From contig CM077600.1 of the NCBI GenBank assembly GCA_039654915.1, positions 72,115,992 through 72,179,991 on the forward strand: a stretch of DNA of 64,000 nucleotides. Direction: 5' to 3'. A model generated the notes under the pieces. The model was not told where the DNA came from. It saw only the letters and a program-made list of their open reading frames with translations, and did no database searches. Each line of letters begins with the position of its first letter. The stretch's first letter is position 1. The position numbers and the translations under genes were made by a program. Shown piece by piece: positions 12,135 through 22,064 of this stretch. This DNA is from Aquilaria yunnanensis. Lineage: Eukaryota; Streptophyta; Magnoliopsida; Malvales; Thymelaeaceae.

Positions 12135-13694
12135 ATAAGATTTAGCAAAGAAATAATTATAAAAAATTATTTTTTAGAATTAGAACAAAAAAGGCTTCTT
12201 TCAAGAATTGCTTACAAACCTTCTAGAGCTTCATGCTCTTATATTCCAGAATTTAAACATGAGAAACTTGTAGGAGGAATTAAAGAATCAATAGAACAAG
12301 TTTCACATTCTGTCTATAAAATTGATCAAGTTGTCATAGAAAAAGGTCACAATTTTGTACAACAAGAAGAAGAAATAAAATCTGTATTCATAGGCTCTCC
12401 TAATCCTAGTTTTTCATATTTTCAACTAAACATTTTAGCAAAACCATTTAGGTTTGAATCTCAGACTCTAAATGAAGATTCCTAGTCAGAGAAAAATAAG
12501 ATTAAAAGAAAATTATGTTTTGATACTTATACCAAAGAAGACAGAAAAGAGATTAAACACCTTTGGCATAAAGGAATAATGAAAACTAAGAAGAGTTTAA
12601 AGTTCTTTGAACGGTTTATCCTAGCCATAGTGTTGGATGAAGAAACTACATTAGATGTATTGAAAGAAACTTGGTCTACATATAAGACTAAAGATGGAAA
12701 AAAAGATTACATCTCTACATCCACCTAATACTATGGTCATAATGGGAGAATAAACTAAAACATCTGCTTTACCCTTTAAAGCTTTTGATGCAGAAAATCC
12801 TGAAACTACTTAAAAACTTGTTCATAAGAAAGATCTCCAAAATATCATAGAATAGAATAATTATACAAACCTTTACCTACAATCTATAGGAAAACAAATG
12901 AATAAAATTGAAACATCTTTAGATAAACATCAATTTGGTCTCACAAAAGCTTTAGTTTTTAAACTAGAACTTTTGGCAGAAACAACAAAATCTCTAATAA
13001 GTTTTCCTAAGAAACTTCTAGAATCTCAAATTTAAATCAAATGATAGAGTTACTAATTCAGTTGAACAAATAGCTAAATTAATAATCAGATTTGAAGAAC
13101 CCAAAGAGACTATAGATAAAAAACAAAAAGGGCTTTAGATAAATGTTATTGGAAAAAGTCCAAATATCCAAAAATTAGTTAATTCCCATAACTCAGAACA
13201 TGAAACTTTAGAATTAAACCACCTTTATTTTGAAGGGGGGAGATTAGGCCAATTAGAAATGTTTCAAGAGTTTGGAATGTACCACATCCTTATGCTCCAA
13301 CAAATCATCACCAGTAGATATAAGATTAAACAATTATTCTAAACCATATGCTTTGGAATGGAATATAGATGGTTTGTCAAAATACCAAATAAATACTATC
13401 CAACATATGATTATATTTGGAATAGTGGCTAGAAAAGGAATTGATAATTTAGACTTAGATATAGTTAAAATGATCATAATTGATTTTACAAGTCAGTTAA
13501 GAAATTGGTGGGAAAAGTATCTATTTGAACAATGTAGACAAGAAATAAAAAATGCAAGAAAAATGCTCACAGTACAACATAAAAATCAATTAATCTAAAC
13601 AAGTGAACCTGATGTTGTAAATATTTTGCTATGTATAATTTATTCTCATTTTCTTGGTGATGTAGCAAGTAAAGAAAGTAAGAATGGTGAGTTA
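12135..13694 (+). pseudogene. Pararetroviral polyprotein linker and coat-protein N-terminal part, decayed
   Basis: Broken frames continue from the movement protein. A coiled-coil-like stretch falls around 12880-12990. A 108-codon open frame at 13272-13598 shows the coat-protein/gag-like pattern ending in FTSQLRNWWEKYL, typical of caulimovirid capsid domains. The frame is interrupted by a solo LTR at 13695 and resumes at 15129. Several in-frame stops are visible. Confidence 0.65.
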
Positions 13695-15123
13695 TGTTAG
13701 TGTTGTGCCCAAAAGCCAATCATGAGATGATTGTATCTTGGATATTGAGGCATGATATTTTATTGAGGCATTAATCCAGTAATTATGTTTGTTGTTCTGT
13801 TTCTATGTAGCATAATAAACATAATTATAACCCTAGAATAATGATATTTTTAAATGTCCCTGGTCTAGTATTATCATGGAGTGGGTTGCAATAATACGTA
13901 AAGACTAGTATATATGGAGACTAATATAAAATATGTAGTCTACATATGGGTACAAGTTGGAGAACTTTTGTACTGGACCGACCCATCATGAGAATGCTAC
14001 ATGGATCGTTATATGAGTGTCATAAGTCTTATAATGATCATGTATATGCAGTCCTTTGACCTAAGGTCATCAAGGTTTCTTACATATGAGTCACATACTT
14101 TAATACTTCCCTTTGTTGCTCGTACCTGAGTGAACTTGAAGGAGGTCATTCGGTATGTCACATATCATGTAGAGGGTTTTGTATGATCAAGATGGGATTT
14201 GTCCCTCCTATGTAACAGGAGTGATATCTTTGGGCCCCTTGATAGAGTAAGACTAAGAAAATACATGGCCATGCTTGGATGAGTTGATATACAATATCAA
14301 TGTCATTAGTTTAACGTAGTCTACTCGGTAATCAAGAAACTGTAGATCAGGCTATACAAGAGTGACACATTCCATATCTCGTGCTTGGTCTTAATATCTT
14401 GGACAAAAGGACAATGACATATTAATGATCATAAAGGTTTAGTCAAATCATCGACAATCTTGTCACTTGGGAAGCAATGATGTGTTCCTAGACACCACTC
14501 ATTGTTTATGATCATAAATGTGATTTATGGTCATTGCCAATGTGATAGGAGCCTATTGGGTTGCACACATAGAGCCAATTGGATTATTTGAGTGCATGGG
14601 CTGAATTGTTTGGTCTTAGTTTCATGATAATTTCATATTAATGATTGGACCACAGGTTGAGCCATTATTAGGCTCAAAATTAAAGCCTAATTGGATTAGG
14701 GCTTTGAAACTCATTAGACTTGGGAGTTGAGTCTCACTATAAAGACATCATATAGTGAAAATTTTGTAACTCTTGCTTTAGCCTCCTTAAGGACGAAATC
14801 ATAAGAGTTCTGAAAGTTCCAACCGTACTCTTCTCTTGCCATTCCTTGGAGGACGTAAGCTAACAGTGCAAGCGCAAGCGCAAGAGGAACGTATCTACTG
14901 GGATGTGGTGGAGATGTGGTGATCCCGAGAGGCTTATGTGGATACCATAGAAAGCTTGAATACATCAATTATTCAAGTTTTGTGATTCGACTCAACAGTT
15001 GGGTGAAAGATCTCAACTAAGCTAGGTATAAAATTTTGAGCACCCAATTTATCCTGTTTCACTTAGATCCTAGAGGATTTCTGTTACATTCCGCGGTGCT
15101 TGCTTGGCTCTTGAAACCCAACA
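13695..15123 (+). mobile_element. Solo LTR, 1.43 kb, inserted in the viral coat-protein region
   Basis: It begins TGTTAGTGTTGTG and ends AACCCAACA. The target-site duplication is AGTTA (13690-13694 and 15124-15128). A TATA-like box (TATAAAG, 14738-14744) suggests plus-strand transcription. It has no coding domain. The viral coat-protein reading resumes directly after the right duplication, which confirms both edges. Confidence 0.88.
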
Positions 15124-15128
15124 AGTTA

Positions 15129-15730
15129 CTATTAAATTTGAGATGTAGAACTCTATTAGATTTAGAATGGTATAAGGATACTTTCCTAACTAGAGTTTAT
15201 GAGCGAGAAGATTGTAGATCCTTTATCTGGAAAGAAAAATTCATTTAAGGATTACCTAAAAATTTTGGTCAATTAGTCATGGATCACATCAAAGAGAAAA
15301 ACCAAGGTCATTCCAAATTAGAAAATTATACTTATGGCCAAATTATTACAGAAATTAGGGAAGTTGGTTTAAAAATGTGTCATGACATGAAGTGACAAAA
15401 ACATGTAAAAAGAGAAAAATTAGCAGGAAGAAAAGAAATAGGTAGATTCTGCTGTCAATTTAGTTATGATATTCTAAGGCCATACTCTGAATATGAGCCC
15501 AAAAAATAAAATAAGCATAAATTCTATAGAAAATATAGGAGAAGAAAGTTTGAAAGATTAGAAGAAAAGCTAGGACCTTCTAAAAGGTTTGGGAGGAGAA
15601 AATCTTAAAAAAAAACAAAAGGTTTGTTGGAAATGTGGTAAACCAGGACATTTTACTAATAAATGCAAAACAAAACAAAAAATAAACTCTTTAGAACTAG
15701 ATGAAGGTTTAAAAATATTTTAATGCAAAT
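15129..15730 (+). pseudogene. Pararetroviral coat protein, C-terminal part with CCHC zinc knuckle
   Basis: The coat-protein pattern continues (a 70-codon frame to 15248, then broken frames). It reaches a CCHC knuckle of the form C-x2-C-x4-H-x4-C at 15625-15666 (CWKCGKPGHFTNKC), the RNA-binding finger found at the end of caulimovirid and retroviral capsid proteins. A stop at 15246-15248 and later shifts disable it. Confidence 0.75.
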
Positions 15731-16441
15731 CTTGTTAAATAGTGATAGTGAAACCAAAGAGGTCCAAGAAGAAATAACTTCTAAAAATTATGAAGAAGTA
15801 AATGTAATTGGTCTTTCTGATAATTCAAAATCTAAGATAGAAAGTTAAATCTTAAATTGTGGTTGTGATTCTTGCAAGCTACATAATACATTTGAAAGTC
15901 TACAATTAAATGTTATTCAAGTCAATACCATTACTGAAGAAGATGAGAGAATCCTAAAAATTGCTAAACAAATTGATGAAACAGAATTGAGAAAAGAAAC
16001 TTTGTTTAAATACCTTGATAAATTTGGTAAGCAAGAAAATCAAACAAACCAAGGTAGAAGAAATTAAAAAAAAAAGGTTGATATACAAGAGTTAACTAAG
16101 CCTCTTATCTATAGTTTAAATGAAATTCTTAAAAGAGTAGATGAGGCACAGAAGAGTCATAAGGAACCTACACTAGCAGAATTAAAAAGAGAAATTTTAG
16201 AAATAAAGGTAGAAATAAAATCTCTCAGAAATAAAATTAAGATTTAGAACTTCAAAATCTTGAAGGATACTCTCAAGATTTCCAGAAGATGAGTTAGTAA
16301 TGGAAGATATGAGAAGAATTTAGATTTAGGGCAAAACAGAAAGAAATAGGGAAAAATATTTCAAACATAAGTCAAGAAAATAAAGATTTGGAAATAGAAT
16401 ATTCATAAGAAAAACCTTTACAAATTAATGAAGTCTATTCT
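15731..16441 (+). pseudogene. Pararetroviral polyprotein spacer, decayed
   Basis: This is Lys/Glu-rich, coil-like broken coding sequence linking capsid and protease. There is no known domain. Several in-frame stops (for example around 15847 and 16066) are present. Confidence 0.5.
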
Positions 16442-16671
16442 ATGCCAAATCAAAGATTTACCAGTAGAATGACTTTATTAATAGAAAATCAATTTAAACT
16501 AAAAGCAGTAGTCTTAGTAGATTTAGGAGTTGATAGAAACTGTATTAAAGAAGGTATTGTTCCCTACCAATACCTCAATAAGTCCTTCAGATCTATTACT
16601 GCTGCCAATAAGGAAACCATGTTGGAATTCTTGGCGCACCAAGATCCTTTTAAGATAGGATTTGAGCTCAT

Positions 16672-17060
16672 TGAGCTAACTCTAGCTTGAATAGCTATCT
16701 AAGGCAGCTAGAAGTAGCTCCTTGTAGCTCAAGTCAGCTCACTTCAGCTATAAGTAGCTCAAAGTAGCTGGACTTCAGCTCAAGTTAGCTCAAGTCAGCT
16801 CAAGTCAGCTCACTTCAGCATCTGGTAGCTGAATGTAGCTAGACTTCAGCTCAAGTCAGCTTACTTCAGCTATAAGTAGCTCAAAGTAGCAGGACTTCAG
16901 CTCAAGTTAGCTTAAGTTAGCTCAAGTCAGCTTAAGTTAGCTCAAGTCAGCTCACTTCAGCTTTCGGTAGCTGAGTGTAGCTGGACTTCAGTTCACTTCA
17001 GCTGAGAGCAGCTAACTCCAGCTCTAGGTCAGCTCTAGGAGCTGGACCTCAGTTCATGGT
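16672..17060 (+). repeat. AGCT-centred short tandem repeats inside the solo LTR
   Basis: The tetramer AGCT recurs about every ten bases in phrases such as AGCTCAAGTCAGCTCACTTC, giving a dense degenerate array of roughly 390 bases. AGCT is self-complementary, so both strands read alike. It lies upstream of the TATA box, in what would be the U3 enhancer region. Confidence 0.85.
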
Positions 17061-17329
17061 GCTTGGTTGGAGCTCAAAGGAGCTCAATGGTGTATAAGTA
17101 GTATAGTGAGCTAGCTTTGTGCCAGCTCATCTTGCTTTTAGCTCAAAACCACCAAGAGACACATCTTTTGTGTAAAGGTATGTCTCTTCATCAAAAGAGA
17201 TGACTATTGGCTAAAAGAACATGTCCTTTCATCCAAAGGAAGTGTTCCTTGAGTGAATAGACATGTATATTCGCCCATGAGGTGGTTGGGGTGGTTATTG
17301 CACCAAAAATGATGTCTTTTGACATCAAG

Positions 17330-17490
17330 AGACATGTATTTTCGCTCATAAGGTAGTTATGGGGTGGTTATAGGCCAAAGGAAGTGTTCCTTGGCTAAAA
17401 GACATGTATTTTTGCCATAAGGTAGTTATGGGGTGGTTATAGGCCAAAGGAAGTGTTCCTTGGCTAAAAGACATGTATTTTCGCCACCAT
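17330..17490 (+). repeat. About 72-bp direct repeat in the U3 part of the solo LTR
   Basis: A unit containing GGTAGTTATGGGGTGGTTAT and GGCCAAAGGAAGTGTTCC is present twice in a row, with further partial copies on either side (17225-17530). Each unit includes the small dyad AAGGAA-GTG-TTCCTT. Confidence 0.8.
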
Positions 17491-17569
17491 ACATGACCCT
17501 TAGCCAAAGGAAGTGTTCTTTGGCTTAAAAGACACCTTTCTTGGTGTAAAGGTGTGCCTTTTGGTCATC

Positions 17570-17577
17570 TATAAATA
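17570..17577 (+). promoter_or_regulatory. TATA box of the solo LTR
   Basis: TATAAATA sits downstream of the repeat-rich U3 region and about 490 bases before the LTR end, a normal position for an LTR promoter. Confidence 0.6.
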
Positions 17578-18480
17578 GCCTTTAGTGGTTGGTCATTTGA
17601 AGCATGAATTTGGCACTCCATTTGCTCCATTTTCTTGAGAGAAAATTATTCTCCTCCTATTTCCTTTAGAGGCCGAAATATTAAACATTTTTTGAGAGCA
17701 TTGTTGGTGGATTTACATTGAGATTGTTCATCTCAATTCAAGCCTCAAGGTGCTCCTCCAAGATCAAGTTCTTCCTCTTTTCTTCACACATAACCAAGAA
17801 GGAAGGTACACATTCTTTCTTGATTTAGTAGCATGCTAGGATTCATTCATTATTTACATGAATGTTCTTAGTAGCATGCTAGGATTTGTTCACCATAATA
17901 TGTATGTAAAACTAACATGCTATATCAAATGCACAAAATATGTTAAAAAAATTAGAATGATGCATGCTTGTATTCATGTTAAACTCAAATGATCAAAATG
18001 CATGTGGCATGTACATGAGTAGATAACATAAAGATATGTTATCATGAGATCCTGAAATTTTCAAACCATACCAATAAGGTTTAAACTGACAAATGTTCAT
18101 GTGTGCAATGAAGACATATGTATTAGACAACATTTCATAGTTTTAAACATGAACCAAGAAATGATTTTAGGAACTCCATTCTTAGCTGCAATCATGCATT
18201 TTTAGGTAAGTATGTGTGGCAACGTCGGGTTTTCTGGAGTCGCCACCAATCTGTTTTTTTCTTAGGTCGATTGGATACCTAAAATATGGTCTGCGAGAGT
18301 TCGGGGATCGGGAGTACGGTTACGTTAAAACAACTTTGTTAAAACGCCCAAAAATTGGCACCTTAGTTGATTTTAATTTTGTTTTACTTTGCTTTTAAAA
18401 CTTTTCAGTTAATTTAGATATTTTAGCTGAATTAGTCGAAAATGTGGATTTTGGTAATTAATTCGGATAAAATTTTATAC

Positions 18481-18698
18481 TTCCGAACCATGGACTCTGC
18501 CGAGTCATTTGGACACGGAAGATTTTGATTCCGAACCATGGACTCTGCCGAGTCATTTGGACACGGAATTTGGTGAAATTTTAAACAATCAATCCATATC
18601 GTAAAAATATGGATTTTTATCTTTTTATTTAATTTATTTATTTTAAAAGTTTGATATTTTCCAAACCGTAGATCCTGCCGGATCATCCGGATATGGAA
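18481..18698. repeat. Three copies of a 40-bp palindromic motif in the LTR (fourth at 20094-20133)
   Basis: Copies lie at 18481-18520, 18529-18568 and 18659-18698, with a fourth at 20094-20133. Each has an outer pair of the TTCC...GGAA kind, a middle pair (CCA/TGG or CCG/CGG) and an inner stem closing a four-base loop (GACTC-TGCC-GAGTC in copies 1 and 2, GATCC-TGCC-GGATC in copy 3, GATCC-TGGC-GGATC in copy 4). The partner bases change together. Confidence 0.85.
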
Positions 18699-19030
18699 AT
18701 TGATTTAATTTATCGTAATTATTTAATTCTTATTATTAATTTTTAGTTTAATTACTAAATTTATCTTTATATTTTTACTTTTTCTTTCTTTCTTTTTCTT
18801 CTTATTTTTACTTTTTAATTTTCTTTTCTTTTCTTTCTTTTGTTTTCTTTTTCTTATCTTTCTTTTCTTTTTCTTATCTTTTCTTTTTTTGATTTTTTTC
18901 TTGTTTAATGAAGGATATTTATTATTTAAAGAATTACTCAATTTATAAAAGAATTAAAAAATATTAATTTTTTTATTTAATAAGAAGTTAATTTAAAGGA
19001 ATCAAAGAATTTAAAAATAAAAATTTTGAT

Positions 19031-19124
19031 CATGGTACAGGGCGTTGTTACTCAGCCAGACCCTCTTCACCAGGTGAAGCAGCTCAAAAGCGGGCACGAG
19101 ACAGTTTCCAGCCAATATACCATG
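19031..19124. other. 94-bp non-AT-rich island with nested dyads inside the LTR
   Basis: A stretch of balanced base composition sits in very AT-rich DNA and is bounded by CATGGTA and TACCATG. Inside is the near-perfect palindrome CTTCACC-A-GGTGAAG. It is present in both full LTRs (second copy about 41863-41956) but not in the shorter solo LTR at 54859-57320. Function unknown. Confidence 0.6.
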
Positions 19125-20889
19125 AACTAAAATTTTTTATTTTTTTTTATTATTTTTTTATTTTTTTTTATTATTTTTTTTTATAAAAGATTAACCAAAA
19201 GTAATTGTTTTATTAAGAGAATCAAAAATTTATATGTATATTTTAAACAAAAGAAGAAAAGTTTTGATATTTATTTAATTTATTTTGGAATAAAATATTA
19301 TTTAACTGAAAACTTATATGTATTTTAAAACAAAAGTCTTGATATTTTTATTTTTTATATTCTTCTTTGTTTGATGAAAGATTTTTTTTTTAATTTTAAT
19401 TTATATTTCTGAAAATATATCTAATCAATAAGTCAAAAATATTTAAGAGAAAATTCAATTATTTTTGTTTTATTTTGTATTATTTTGAAATTATTTGATT
19501 AAGATTTTTATAAAGGAAACAAAAAGTTATATCTTTTAATAAGTAAAATATTACTGAATAAAATATTAACCCAAAATTTTTATTCTTTTCATTCTTTTTA
19601 TTAATAAAGAAAACTAAAAAAAATTATATTTTAAAAGAAATAAATAAAATATTATTGAAAAATATTAACTCAAAATTTACTCTTTTTATTCTTTTTATTA
19701 ATAAAGAAAACTAAAAAAAAGTTATATTTTAAAATAAATAAATAAAATATTACTGAAAAATATTAACCCAAAATTTACTCTTTTTATTCTTTTTAATAAA
19801 GAAAACTAAAAAAAATTATATTTTATTATTTTAAAAGAAATAAATTTTACTGAAAAATATTAACCCAAAAAAATTACCTTTTTTATTCTTTTTACTAAAA
19901 AATTTATATTTTATTATTTTAAATAAAATATTACTGAAAAATATTAACCCAAAAATTTTACGCTTTTTATTCTTTTTATTAATAAATAAAACTAAAAAAA
20001 TTATATATTAATAGATAATTAATATATTAGTCTAAAGTTTTTTTTTATTTTTTATAAAGAAAAAATTTATTTATATATTTTATTTAAAAATATTTCCGAG
20101 CCATGGATCCTGGCGGATCATTTGGTCATGGAGTTTTAATTTTTTTTTATTTCATTAATTATTAATTTTAAAGATGTATTAAAATAATGATTTTATGTTT
20201 ATTTATTTATTTATTTTATTTTTGAATTATTTCATTATGTTTGTTTATTAAAAGGAATAAAAACTTTGTTTCAAAATAAAAAAAAGTAATTTTTATTAGC
20301 CTTTAGAAAATTATTCACATAAAATTCCTTTTTTTATCTTTTAATCATAAAAAAATTCAATTAATAAAGTGGGGCTTTTTGGCCATCCACTTTAATAACA
20401 CAATAATAATAAAAGTTAGCACAATTAATATAGTTAGATTAGTTGGATTAGTTAGTTAATAACAATAAAAAAAGGTTAGTAAAAGCTAGATTAAATTAAT
20501 TAACAACAATAATAAAAATTAGCCAAGTTTAATTAAATTAATTGTTAACAACAATAATAAAAGTTAGCCAAGTTTAATTAAGTTAATTAATTAACAACAA
20601 TAATAAAAGAGTTAGCCAAGTTAATTAAGTTAATTAACCAAGTTAATTAAATTAATTAATTAACAACAATAAAAAAGTTAGTAAGTTAGTTGTTAGTTGT
20701 TATTTGTTAATAACAACAATAAAAGAAGGGTTAGTAATAAACAAATAATAAACAAACAAGTAAAAATTAAAAAGGTTAGTAATTAATTCTGCAAGAACAA
20801 AATAAAAAAGTTAGTGACTCAATAGAAAGAAATTGAAAAGTTGAACGATTAAATGAGAGTTTACCCTTTTAAAATCAATTTTTTGAATT

Positions 20890-21200
20890 TTATGGAAACA
20901 GGGAAACGACGACGAACGCAGGCGTGGCTGGGCGTGCAGGGGAGCAAGGGAGGAGGGGAGGGAGGCTGACGCGAGGGCGGCGTGCCAGGCGAGGCGGTAC
21001 GGCGGCAGGACGGCTACGGGCGAGGCGGCACGGTGGCGGGACGGCAACAGGCGAGGCAGCAAGGCGGCGGGACGACGCGGCGAGGGTAGGGTGACGCGGC
21101 GAGGGCGGCGCGGCGAGGCGGTATGGTGGCAGGACGGCGATGGGCGAGGCGGCACGGCGGCGGGACGGCAACGGGCGAGGAAGCACGGCGGCAGGAGGAG
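20890..21200. repeat. GC-rich minisatellite in the LTR leader
   Basis: Imperfect repeats of units such as GGCGAGGCGGCACGGCGG give a roughly 300-bp island of very high GC. On the coding strand it lies 200-500 bases downstream of the LTR TATA box, so it would be transcribed. It creates Arg/Pro/Ala-rich open frames (20811-21251 on the minus strand) that are better explained as repeat by-products, though a leader peptide cannot be excluded. It is absent from the solo LTR at 54859-57320. Confidence 0.8.
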
Positions 21201-21411
21201 AAAGAGAGAGAAAACGAGAGGAGAGAGAGAGAGAACAACGAAGGAGATCAAACGAAAGAGATGGTCAAATCGTAGAAAAATAAAATTTTGAGACTTTCTG
21301 GCAGAAGGAGGAGAGGCTAGGGAATAAGGCTGTAATTTTCTCTATTTTTAAAACGGAGCTCTGAACTTTTTTCTCTGATTTTCTGTGTGTTCAGCACTGA
21401 ATTTGGGGGGG

Positions 21412-21419
21412 TATTTATA
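21412..21419 (-). promoter_or_regulatory. TATA box of the 3' LTR
   Basis: TATAAATA on the minus strand, followed by CCCCCCC. The same box occurs at the same place in the other LTR (44247-44254) and in the solo LTR of this family (56818-56825). Confidence 0.65.
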
Positions 21420-21941
21420 GAAGGAGCTTAGCTGAACTGTGGACGGATAAATTAATAAAAAATATTAAACTTATCTTTTAAATTGGCAAAATGACAGTTT
21501 CAGTCCTTTACGTTACTCCAGCTCTGGATAAGCTCAGAAGCTTCTGATTTTGACAATTTTAACGTTTTCTGTCAATTTGGGCTAGAAACGTCCGTTTAGG
21601 CCCAAAATTGACGCGAAAAATTACCCAAAGCTCCTGAAACTTTCAGAATTTGTCAATTTTATCCGAAACTTCTCAATTTTGTCATTTTTACCTCAAACTT
21701 TTAATTTTTTTGTCATTTTTTTCTGAAATTTTATTTTTATTCCAAACACATACATATTCACACATATATTATTTTAAATCAAATCTTCTCAAAATAAAAA
21801 TATATTTTAAACTAATTAACATAATTAAAATTTTTTAGCAATAATAATAATAATAATAATAATTTTTTTAACTAGTTTTTTTTTTTTAAAAAATTTTTTT
21901 TTTTAAAAAAAAGGCCGGACGAAATTGGGTGTCAACAGCTG

Positions 21942-21950
21942 CCCCCCTTT
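21942..21950 (-). promoter_or_regulatory. Polypurine tract
   Basis: AAAGGGGGG on the minus strand lies five bases before the 3' LTR. This is the expected place for the primer of plus-strand DNA synthesis. Confidence 0.75.
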
Positions 21951-22064
21951 GCATGCTTCATGGGACATGATGTATGCAAAGTAGTAACCAAATTTCGTCC
22001 GTCTTAGCTAGCCATTGAGAACCTTCTCGCCGCCTAAACTATGTGGTTAAGGAAAATTTTTTTT

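Larger units (their letters stand above)
16620..18063 (+). mobile_element. Solo LTR, 1.44 kb, inserted in the viral protease
   Basis: It begins TGTTGGAATTC and ends GAAATTTTCA. The duplication is AACCA at 16615-16619 and 18064-18068. It contains a TATA box in plus orientation (17570-17577) and two kinds of internal short repeats, listed separately. There is no coding domain. The viral reading frame resumes exactly after the right duplication. Confidence 0.88.
16442..18185 (+). pseudogene. Pararetroviral aspartic protease, split by a solo LTR
   Basis: The left part is 16442-16619 and the right part runs from 18069 to the stop at about 18183-18185. The active-site region reads VLVDLGVD, where family members have D-[ST]-G, so the catalytic triplet appears altered. 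The right part holds the second conserved protease segment (MILGTPFLAA). If the LTR at 16620-18063 and one copy of its AACCA duplication are ignored, the reading frame is continuous across the junction. The LTR therefore entered while this part was still open. The family releases capsid and polymerase from the polyprotein. Confidence 0.75.
18215..21937 (-). repeat. 3' LTR of the Ogre-like element
   Basis: On the coding strand it starts TGTTGACACCCAATTTCGTC and ends CGTTGCCACA. It contains a TATA box, a GC-rich minisatellite just downstream of it, long AT-rich tracts, a CT-rich tract (18770-18905), an AAT microsatellite near 21838 and four copies of a 40-bp palindrome. It matches 41047-44770 almost base for base. 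Confidence 0.95.

Noticed and set aside
18723..18941. Lysine-rich 72-residue frame (also 41555-41773)
   Set aside because: Direct translation of a CT-rich low-complexity tract in the LTR.
20811..21251. Arg/Pro/Ala-rich 146-residue open frame in the LTR (also 43646-44086) and its overlapping frames
   Set aside because: It is produced by a GC-rich minisatellite that is open in several frames at once; the repeat explains it better than a protein gene.
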